Shown piece by piece: positions 7,635-13,469 of a DNA stretch of 14,823 nt. Position numbers and translations under genes: made by a program. Each line of letters starts with the position of its first letter. The stretch's first letter is position 1. The notes under the pieces were generated by a model. It was given only the letters and a program-made list of their open reading frames with translations. It was not told the origin of the DNA and ran no database searches. Origin of the DNA: Hyphomicrobiales bacterium (GTDB lineage Bacteria > Pseudomonadota > Alphaproteobacteria > Rhizobiales > Devosiaceae); NCBI GenBank assembly GCA_026989045.1, contig JALSJY010000164.1, positions 1 to 14,823 on the forward strand. The letters run 5' to 3'.

Positions 7635-9233
7635 TTATGCAACAGCTCGCTTAGATAACGAGCCAAGTGCATATTCAGATTTATCAAGTCCAAGCTTTTT
7701 AAAGTTAGCATCAAATAATTGCGCTAATTTTGCTGCCTGCATAACATAGGCTTCTTTATCTGCCCATGTCTGTTGTGGAGTTAGAATTTTATCATCAACA
7801 CCTTCAATGCTTGCTGGAACTTGCAGGCCAAAAGTATCATCAAGGTAAAACTCAACATTATCCAAATCACCGTTTAATGCCGCGTTTAACATTGCTCTGG
7901 TTGATTTAAGCGACATGCGCTCACCCTCACCATAAGCACCACCGCTCCAGCCAGTATTTAACAGCCAGCAATTTGCACCGGAATCCTCTAGGCGCTTAGC
8001 AAGCATTGAGCCATAAACAGTTGGGTTTCTGGCCATGAATGGCGCACCAAAACAGGTAGAAAAAGTAGCCACAGGTTCAGTTATACCACGCTCTGTGCCT
8101 GCAACTTTTGCAGTATAGCCAGAAAGGAAGTAATATACCGCCTGCTCTTTTGTTAATTTTGCAATTGGAGGTAAAACACCAAAAGCATCAGCAGTAAGCA
8201 AAACAACATTTTTTGGAGTTGGTGCTGTGCCGCTTTCAACTCTGTTAGAAATAGCGTTTAGCGGATAAGCAATACGGGTGTTTTCAGTTAAAGAGCTATC
8301 AGCATAATCTGGCAGATTTGTCTCTTCATTAACAACCACATTTTCTAAAATCGCCCCATCATATTGAGCGGCTGCATATATTTCCGGCTCAGATTCTTCG
8401 CTCAAATTGATGGCCTTAGCATAACAGCCACCCTCAAGATTAAACACACCTGTTTCGCTCCAACCATGCTCATCATCACCAACTAAAGCACGCTCAGCAG
8501 AAGCAGAGAGTGTAGTTTTACCTGTGCCAGAAAGTCCAAAGAAAATTGTTGTGTCATTCGTTGAACCAACATTTGCAGAACAATGCATAGGCATAATATT
8601 ATCATCTGGCGCATGATAATTAAACAATGAGAAAACTGATTTTTTAATTTCACCAGCATATTGAGTGCCGCAAATAACCACTATGTTACGGCTAAAATCC
8701 AACGCAATACAGGTTTTGCTTTTACAGCCATGCCTTGCAGGATCAGCGTTAAAACTAGGTGCATGAACAATTGTTACATTCGCCTCAAAATTGTTTAAAT
8801 CTGTTTCTTTTGGCCTAATAAGCAAATTGCGAATGAATAAAGAATGCCATGCATTTGGTGAAAACACTTCAACCTGATAGCGAGAAGATGGATCAGCACC
8901 AGCAAATAGCTGCTGTAAAAAAATCTCCCTTTTTTCACCAAGATGACTTAAAGCATCACCAAGTAGCAAATCAAACTGCTCTGTATTCATTGCATTAGTA
9001 TTATCCCACCATACTTTATTTACTGTTTCATCATCTTTAACAATAAATTTATCGCCAGCTGAGCGACCAGTAAATTCACCAGTGGTAACAGCCAAAGCGC
9101 CAGAAGCTAACTGCCTCACCCCCGCCCTTTTTGCATAGCCAATCAATGAAGATGTGACATTATTTGAATGAACGGTTTTAGCATTATTGATAATGATGCT
9201 AGCAACACTGCTATTGTCGAACTTTAAGCTCAT
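7635..9233 (-). CDS. pckA: Phosphoenolpyruvate carboxykinase (ATP)
   Basis: Converts oxaloacetate and ATP to phosphoenolpyruvate, CO2 and ADP, the entry step of gluconeogenesis; cytosolic. Seen with ATG 9233 as start: 532 residues, the usual size. FTGRS at 54-58 (Arg57 contacts oxaloacetate); QYAGEIKKSVFS at 191-202; MHCSANVG at 216-223; the kinase-1a P-loop GLSGTGKTTLS at 233-243; metal site GDDEHGW at 252-258; and TADAFGVLPP and ERGITEP further on. An in-frame ATG at 9248 adds five residues but has no ribosome site. ATG 9233 has GGGAA about 8 bases ahead, so I prefer it; the difference is small. It lies downstream of the LacI-family regulator on the same strand, with two operator-like palindromes between. 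It has its own terminator. Confidence 0.97.
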   Translation of the reverse strand: MSLKFDNSSVASIIINNAKTVHSNNVTSSLIGYAKRAGVRQLASGALAVTTGEFTGRSAGDKFIVKDDETVNKVWWDNTNAMNTEQFDLLLGDALSHLGEKREIFLQQLFAGADPSSRYQVEVFSPNAWHSLFIRNLLIRPKETDLNNFEANVTIVHAPSFNADPARHGCKSKTCIALDFSRNIVVICGTQYAGEIKKSVFSLFNYHAPDDNIMPMHCSANVGSTNDTTIFFGLSGTGKTTLSASAERALVGDDEHGWSETGVFNLEGGCYAKAINLSEESEPEIYAAAQYDGAILENVVVNEETNLPDYADSSLTENTRIAYPLNAISNRVESGTAPTPKNVVLLTADAFGVLPPIAKLTKEQAVYYFLSGYTAKVAGTERGITEPVATFSTCFGAPFMARNPTVYGSMLAKRLEDSGANCWLLNTGWSGGAYGEGERMSLKSTRAMLNAALNGDLDNVEFYLDDTFGLQVPASIEGVDDKILTPQQTWADKEAYVMQAAKLAQLFDANFKKLGLDKSEYALGSLSKRAVA

Positions 9234-9306
9234 GACAAGAATTCCCATTTAGGTTTATCGATTAGGTGAAAAGTAAAATATTTCAGTTTTATGACATTTC
9301 TTAAAA

Positions 9307-9312
9307 ATTATG
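9307..9312 (-). promoter_or_regulatory. Possible -10 box of the pckA promoter
   Basis: CATAAT on the minus strand matches TATAAT at five of six positions, about 75 bp before the pckA start. No convincing -35 box stands 16-18 bases upstream. The box overlaps the end of the nearer operator-like palindrome (9310-9325), so a regulator bound there would block polymerase. Weak alone; the overlap makes it worth recording. Confidence 0.3.
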
Positions 9313-9325
9313 AATGCGCATGCAC
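9310..9325. promoter_or_regulatory. Operator-like palindrome 1 (LacI type) upstream of pckA
   Basis: The 14-base core TGAATGCGCATGCA (9311-9324) is centred on a CG step and symmetric at 12 of 14 positions. It shares the ATGC-GCAT/GTATGC core with the second site. A central CG with inverted arms is the usual form of LacI/GalR operators. It is centred 25 bp from the second palindrome and touches the possible -10 box. Confidence 0.55.
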
Positions 9326-9334
9326 TAATGGTTT

Positions 9335-9350
9335 TTGCATGCGTATGCAA
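9335..9350. promoter_or_regulatory. Operator-like palindrome 2 (LacI type) upstream of pckA
   Basis: TTGCATGCGTATGCAA is symmetric at 14 of 16 positions, with TTGCAT/ATGCAA arms around a central CG, a classic LacI-family operator layout. It lies 8 bp after the end of the regulator gene and about 100 bp before pckA. The adjacent LacI-family protein is the obvious candidate to bind it. Confidence 0.65.
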
Positions 9351-9358
9351 TAGTTAAT

Positions 9359-10438
9359 TTAAGGAAGCCATATTTTATTTGTTACATTGTTAACAAAGCC
9401 AGTTTTTGGTCTTTTAGCAGAGCCTCTAACAATCAAATCCCCAGCAACTTCACAGCGAATTGCCCTACGCCCTGGGTCTGCAATCATTTTATCAATAATG
9501 ATTATTGCCTCTTGCACTAATGAGCCAGCAGGCTGAGAAAAAGTAGTAAGGTCATAAGCTGAATGAGCTGACTCTGGCACATTATCCACCCCGATAACCG
9601 ATAAATCATTGGGCACATCAAGACCAAATTCACGAGTTGCCACATCTATTACAGCAAAAGCCATATAATCTGAGGCACAAAAAATCGCATCAGGTCGCTT
9701 TTCAACTTCTAACAACTGCCTAGCAACAATTGCCGCCGTTTCAAATGTATAATCGCCATAAACAATTTTGACATCTTTTTTGCCAACAGAGCTTAGATAT
9801 TCAATAAATCCCTTTTGACGCATCTGGCTTATAGTTGAATCTTTTGTGCCTGCTACAAAAGCATATTCCTCGTGCTTAGAGGCATGTAAAAAAGCTGCGA
9901 CCAACTCTCCTGCCCTTTGGTTTTCTCCCCAAACTGTAGAAATTCCGGGTAATCTGGTTTCTCTATTTATCTGCACAATTGGCACGCCTGCCTTTTGGCA
10001 CTGCATAGTCAATTCAATCGATGCTTTGCTTGCTGCCATAACTAAGGCATCAACCTGATAACTTAAAGCCTGCTCTAAAGCCTGATTTTCATCTTCCTCT
10101 GCATTCGTTGTGAACAATAAGATATGCCGACCCGTTTCAGCCAGCTGTTCTGACAGCTCTTTGACCACCTGCGCATAAAAAGGATTTTCAAGATTAGAAA
10201 TAGCAAGCGCAATAATATTTGATCGCCTTGTTGCAAGTGAGCGAGCCAAAAGATTTGGCTGATAACCAATAGAGCGAGCCGCGTGTAATATTTTCTCACG
10301 AGTAGATTGAGCAACACTCGCCCCTGGTGTAAAGGCGCGCGAAACAGCCGATTGCGAAACTCCAGCAACTTTTGCTACATCGCTTTCAGTAGGCGCTCGG
10401 CTTTTTATATTTTTATTTGCACCTTCTTTTTTACTCAC
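9359..10438 (-). CDS. LacI/GalR family transcriptional regulator, likely regulator of pckA
   Basis: DNA-binding repressor or activator with a sugar-binding-type sensor domain. Seen: 359 residues. After a short basic leader comes the LacI helix-turn-helix TESDVAKVAGVSQSAVSRAF (17-36) and hinge helix with GYQPNLLARSLATRRSN (58-74). Then follows a periplasmic-binding-protein-like domain with IALAISNLENPFYAQV, a PDAIFCASDYMAFAVID segment and SVIGVDNVPES. Typical LacI members are 330-360 residues, so it is full length. Start GTG 10438 has AGG seven bases ahead. It is co-directional with pckA, and the gap holds two CG-centred palindromes. PckR of Sinorhizobium meliloti, a LacI-family protein, controls pckA and central carbon genes. 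Equivalence here is inferred from position, and I have not compared sequences. The inducer is unknown. Transcribed divergently from mscS. Confidence 0.9.
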   Translation of the reverse strand: MSKKEGANKNIKSRAPTESDVAKVAGVSQSAVSRAFTPGASVAQSTREKILHAARSIGYQPNLLARSLATRRSNIIALAISNLENPFYAQVVKELSEQLAETGRHILLFTTNAEEDENQALEQALSYQVDALVMAASKASIELTMQCQKAGVPIVQINRETRLPGISTVWGENQRAGELVAAFLHASKHEEYAFVAGTKDSTISQMRQKGFIEYLSSVGKKDVKIVYGDYTFETAAIVARQLLEVEKRPDAIFCASDYMAFAVIDVATREFGLDVPNDLSVIGVDNVPESAHSAYDLTTFSQPAGSLVQEAIIIIDKMIADPGRRAIRCEVAGDLIVRGSAKRPKTGFVNNVTNKIWLP

Positions 10439-10492
10439 AAGACAACCTAAAAAATGATTTTTAAAAACTACGCTTTATGTTCTATTGCTTAA

Positions 10493-10520
10493 AATGTAAA
10501 TGCCAGTAAGATTTATTCAA
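10493..10520 (-). promoter_or_regulatory. Candidate promoter of the LacI-family regulator gene
   Basis: On the minus strand TTGAAT (10520-10515) and TACATT (10498-10493) are separated by 16 bases. Each matches its consensus at four of six positions. They lie about 55-80 bp before the GTG start. No CG-centred palindrome like those before pckA was found here, so autoregulation is not supported. Confidence 0.25.
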
Positions 10521-10597
10521 GCGTAATTAAGGTGATTTTACTCTTTATTTTTACTAAGTTTGCTCTAAACTCAAATAAAATAATTTGGAGATATAAA

Positions 10598-11416
10598 GTG
10601 CAATTAAGTGAATTTTCAACCAGCATTGCAGAGTGGTTCACAGCTAATTCTTGGGGAATAATAACCGCCCTTATAGTGCTGTTTGTTGGCTGGACATTAT
10701 CTCGCTATGCCGCCAAGGCAATAAATAAATTGGTGCAAAAAACCCCAAAAATTGACAAAACAATCGCCCCTCTTTTAGCGCAATTGGTTCGTTATGGCAT
10801 TTTAATCGTCACCCTAATAATTGTATTAAACCAATTTGGGGTAGCAACTAACTCTATGCTTGCAGTGTTAGGTGCGGCAGGTCTAGCAATCGCTTTAGCT
10901 TTGCAAGGCACGCTATCAAATGTTGCGGCAGGCGTAATGCTTATCTGGCTACGTCCCTTTTCTGTTGGGGAATATATTTATGCTGGCAATATTGAAGGCA
11001 CTGTCACTGAAATTGGCCTATTCTCAACCAAAATAAGAACAGCCGATGGCTTATTTATTTTTACACCAAATTCTAACCTTTGGAGCTCTTCAATCACCAA
11101 TGAAGATAAATTACCAACTCGTCGCCTAAATATGAAAATTGGCATTTCCTATGATGCAGATATTGCCAAGGCCAGAAAAATCCTACTCAAAATCGCCAAA
11201 GACGAAAAGCGGATTTTAACAGAAAAAGCGCCGATTGTGCATGTAGATAGTCTTGGCGATAGCGCCGTTATTCTCTCCTTTAGAACATGGGTAAAAAGCT
11301 CTGATTTTTATTCAGTTAGATTTGCTTTTAATGAGCAAGTAAAATTAGCATTTGATAAAGCTGGAATTGAAATTCCTTATAACAAGTTAGACGTGAATAT
11401 AAATTCTAGCTCTTAA
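10598..11416 (+). CDS. mscS: Small-conductance mechanosensitive channel (MscS)
   Basis: Inner-membrane channel that opens under tension and releases solutes during hypo-osmotic shock; a homoheptamer in E. coli. Seen: 272 residues (E. coli 286). Predicted membrane helices lie near 17-37, 60-80 and 86-118. The third is the pore helix with LGAAGLAIALALQGTLSNVAAG at 91-112 (runs LGAAGLAIALALQ and GTLSNVAAG), followed by RPFSVGEY. The beta and alpha/beta cytoplasmic domain follows with TKIRTADG and IGISYDADI, ending in IEIPYNKLDVN. The open frame runs back to a GTG at 10532, but that leader lacks a ribosome site. GTG 10598 has GGAG seven bases ahead and matches the family N-terminus, so I chose it. 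Transcribed alone, divergent from the regulator. The stop codon lies inside an AT-rich inverted repeat (11413-11434). Confidence 0.92.
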   Translation: MQLSEFSTSIAEWFTANSWGIITALIVLFVGWTLSRYAAKAINKLVQKTPKIDKTIAPLLAQLVRYGILIVTLIIVLNQFGVATNSMLAVLGAAGLAIALALQGTLSNVAAGVMLIWLRPFSVGEYIYAGNIEGTVTEIGLFSTKIRTADGLFIFTPNSNLWSSSITNEDKLPTRRLNMKIGISYDADIAKARKILLKIAKDEKRILTEKAPIVHVDSLGDSAVILSFRTWVKSSDFYSVRFAFNEQVKLAFDKAGIEIPYNKLDVNINSSS

Positions 11417-11434
11417 ACAATTTGACTTGTTTAA
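11413..11434 (+). terminator. AT-rich inverted repeat at the mscS stop codon
   Basis: TTAAACAA (11413-11420) and TTGTTTAA (11427-11434) form a perfect 8 bp stem with loop TTTGAC, starting one base before the TAA stop. The stem is almost all A-T and no real T run follows, so termination efficiency is doubtful. Confidence 0.3.
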
Positions 11435-11472
11435 TAATCATTTGGCCATAAGACCTTTCGCTAACTTCAAGG

Positions 11473-11522
11473 TGACAGGGTCTGGGTGTCATTCTGAACG
11501 AAGTGAAGAATCTTGCGAAGCC
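11473..11522. repeat. Intergenic repeat-like palindromic segment upstream of the acyl-ACP synthetase
   Basis: In the 214 bp gap between mscS and the synthetase, TGACA (11473-11477) and TGTCA (11487-11491) face each other. The next segment has ATTCT...AGAAT arms around a GAACGAAGTGAAG core, followed by TTGCGAAGC. The pattern GTCATTCTGAACGAAGTGAA resembles dispersed intergenic repeats known from many bacterial genomes (from memory, not searched). GGGTGTC at 11484-11490 recurs inside the synthetase gene at 12155-12161, and AAGAATCT recurs at 13339-13346. The rest of the gap shows nothing recognisable beyond the ribosome site before 11631. Confidence 0.45.
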
Positions 11523-11630
11523 GAAGCATCTTTAGCACTACATTTTTACATGGTTGCATTTTTTTAACACTTAACTAGACGTTCCTCTTAACTTCCAGTA
11601 GGCTCTCCTGAAATCTCTGGGAGGGGAAAC

Positions 11631-13232
11631 ATGCCGACGAATGAATTAACAAAAGACGACTATCAACTAACCCTGTTTGACGCACTACTTAATGCCCGCA
11701 AAAAATATGGTGGCAAACATATTGTGCTTGAAGATATAGAGCGCCAACCAATAAGCTATGACAGGCTAGTGCTTGGCTCAATAATCTTGGGCAAAAAAAT
11801 AGCTAAATTCACTGCACCAAAAGAGCATGTCGGAGTTCTGCTTCCCAATGTAAATGGCGTAGCGGTAACTTTTTTTGGGCTTCAAGCCTATGGTCGTGTG
11901 CCAGCAATGCTCAACTTTTCTGCTGGACTAAGAAATATCAAAGCCGCCTGCAAAGCTGCAAATATTAAGACTATTCTTTCTTCAAGGCGTTTCATTGAAC
12001 AGGCAGAACTTGGCAGTTTGATAATAGGATTAGAAGAAGCTGTAAAAATCGTCTGGCTTGATGATATTAAAGAAAGCATTGGCTTAGGTGATAAATTAAG
12101 TGGGCTATGGAGCGCCAAAATGGCTCGCTCATTTTATAAGAAGCAAAAAGGCGGGGGTGTCGGGGAAGCGAGCAAAGCGAGTGACGGCGACAAAAATAAA
12201 ATAACCCCTTCAGATATTGGTGCAATTCTTTTTACCTCTGGCTCAGAAGGCGTGCCGAAAGGTGTTGTCCTTAGCCATCAAAATCTGCTCGCCAATGTCA
12301 GCCAAATTTATGCACACACAAAATGGCATAAGGGTGATAAAATATTTAACCCCCTGCCAGTGTTTCATTGTTTTGGCCTAACCGCTGGCATGTTATTACC
12401 AATCTTAAGAGGCATGTCTTGCTTTTTATATCCCTCACCTTTGCACTATAAAATCATTCCGCCACTCATCAGAAAGGTGCAGGCCACCGTCCTATTTGGC
12501 ACCGATACTTTTCTCACGGGTTTTGCACGCCAAGCAAGCAAAGGTGATTTTGAAAGTTTGCGTTTTATCATAGGCGGTGCAGAGCGCATCAAACAACGCA
12601 CTCGCGATCTATGGCGAGAAAAATTCAACCTTGAGATTTGCGAAGGCTATGGCGCAACAGAATGCGCTCCAGTTATATCGTGCAACACACCAGAACATAA
12701 TCAACATGGCTCAGTCGGCAAAATGATTTGCGGCATAGAACATCGCCTTGAGCCAGTTAAAGGTCTTGATGAGGGGGGGAGGCTTTTTGTGCGTGGTGAA
12801 AATATTATGCAAGGCTATTTTCGGGTTGAAAGTCCGAGCGTGCTTGAGCCGCCAAAGGACGGCTGGCACGACACAGGCGATATTGTCACCATCAATGATG
12901 AGGGTTATGTCACCATTAGAGGGAGAGCAAAACGCTTTGCAAAAATCGGCGGCGAGATGGTCTCGCTAGCTGGAGTTGAAGCCTACGCCTCAACCCTATG
13001 GCCAGAACACACCCACGCTGTTGTTGGCATTGAACACAAAACCAAGGGCGAGCAATTAGTGCTAATAACCGACCATGACGAGGCTAACCGTCATGATCTT
13101 TCTGCTTGGGCAAAAACCCATGGCGTGCCAGATCTATTCATTCCAAAAAAATTCGTGTTCGTAGAAGAAATTCCAATGCTAGCAACGGGAAAAACCGACT
13201 ATGGTGAATTGGGGCGTTTGGCTGGGAAGTAG
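11631..13232 (+). CDS. Stand-alone acyl-ACP synthetase / AMP-dependent acyl ligase (C-terminal half of Aas)
   Basis: Predicted to activate a fatty acid with ATP through an acyl-adenylate and load it on acyl carrier protein or CoA, recycling fatty acids into phospholipid. Seen: 533 residues of the ANL superfamily. P-loop FTSGSEGVPKG at 201-211; FHCFGLTAG at 245-253; the region from YPSPLHY (267) onward follows E. coli Aas closely; EGYGATE at 338-344; WHDTGD at 412-417; GRAKRFAKIGGEMVSL at 431-446; and the late catalytic Lys521 in ATGKTDY. E. coli Aas has an N-terminal PlsC-type acyltransferase of about 200 residues that is absent here. ATG 11631 follows a strong GGGAGGGG site, so the protein is complete. 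Residues ~174-190 form a Gly/Ser/Lys-rich linker that makes the segment before the P-loop about 18 residues longer than in E. coli Aas. No neighbour shares its strand. Confidence 0.88.
   Translation: MPTNELTKDDYQLTLFDALLNARKKYGGKHIVLEDIERQPISYDRLVLGSIILGKKIAKFTAPKEHVGVLLPNVNGVAVTFFGLQAYGRVPAMLNFSAGLRNIKAACKAANIKTILSSRRFIEQAELGSLIIGLEEAVKIVWLDDIKESIGLGDKLSGLWSAKMARSFYKKQKGGGVGEASKASDGDKNKITPSDIGAILFTSGSEGVPKGVVLSHQNLLANVSQIYAHTKWHKGDKIFNPLPVFHCFGLTAGMLLPILRGMSCFLYPSPLHYKIIPPLIRKVQATVLFGTDTFLTGFARQASKGDFESLRFIIGGAERIKQRTRDLWREKFNLEICEGYGATECAPVISCNTPEHNQHGSVGKMICGIEHRLEPVKGLDEGGRLFVRGENIMQGYFRVESPSVLEPPKDGWHDTGDIVTINDEGYVTIRGRAKRFAKIGGEMVSLAGVEAYASTLWPEHTHAVVGIEHKTKGEQLVLITDHDEANRHDLSAWAKTHGVPDLFIPKKFVFVEEIPMLATGKTDYGELGRLAGK
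12151..12191. repeat. Repeat-like GC/purine-rich insert inside the acyl-ACP synthetase gene
   Basis: A G-rich tract, then TGTCG (12158-12162) and CGACA (12187-12191) as inverted arms around two near-direct repeats (GAAGCGAGC and AAAGCGAGT). It is translated in frame as GGGVGEASKASDGDK. Composition differs sharply from flanking AT-rich codons, and the encoded stretch has no counterpart in E. coli Aas. It starts with the same GGGTGTC as the intergenic segment at 11484. This resembles palindromic elements that insert in frame in coding genes (as known in Rickettsia); the origin is inference. Confidence 0.45.
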
Positions 13233-13236
13233 CAAT

Positions 13237-13260
13237 AAATATAAAACTTTAGCTATATTT
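13237..13260 (+). terminator. Weak AT-rich hairpin after the acyl-ACP synthetase gene
   Basis: AAATATA (13237-13243) and TATATTT (13254-13260) form a 7 bp A-T stem with a 10-base loop, five bases after the TAG stop. There is a short T run within the 3' arm only. It may act with the stronger hairpins just downstream, but alone it is a poor terminator. Confidence 0.25.
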
Positions 13261-13270
13261 CACTCCTCCG

Positions 13271-13437
13271 CCAGCAATCCCCCTCCGCCGTCATACCGTT
13301 GAAAAACGGTATCCAGTAGCTCGTTGTCTAACGAGCGCAAGAATCTATTTAACTAGCAAAACATTCTAATGCGTCAAGGACTTGACGCTACTGGATTGCG
13401 GACCTGATCCGCAATGACATTGATGGATTATTGCTGG
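13271..13437. repeat. Nested array of four hairpins between convergent genes (composite palindromic element)
   Basis: Four perfect stems follow one another: ATACCGTT-GAAA-AACGGTAT (13293-13312); GCTCGTT-GTCT-AACGAGC (13319-13336); GCGTCAAG-GA-CTTGACGC (13371-13388); ATTGCGGA-CCTGA-TCCGCAAT (13395-13415). The set is itself inverted: TCCAGTAGC (13312-13320) pairs with GCTACTGGA (13387-13395), GTCAT (13290-13294) with ATGAC (13414-13418), and CCAGCAAT (13271-13278) with ATTGCTGG (13430-13437). It fills most of the 237 bp gap between the synthetase and leuA and contains no open frame or transposase. It may also act as a two-way terminator. Looks like a non-autonomous palindromic repeat family member; copy number is unknown from one window. 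Confidence 0.7.
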
Positions 13438-13469
13438 CAACCGAGCAATTACACTCCTTTGTGCAACAA

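Noticed and set aside
10532..10597. Upstream GTG start for mscS
   Set aside because: No ribosome site there, and the extra 22 residues are not typical of MscS. GTG 10598 has GGAG at good spacing.
11604..11626. CTCC/GGAG pairing that might hide the synthetase ribosome site
   Set aside because: Only four base pairs fit well; too weak to claim a regulatory RNA.
13289..13419. CRISPR array
   Set aside because: The hairpins are different sequences in inverted order, not identical direct repeats with regular spacers.
13261..13458. CACTCCT direct repeats as a target-site duplication
   Set aside because: Seven bases matching at two sites 190 bp apart, and not at the exact ends of the palindromic element; chance cannot be excluded.
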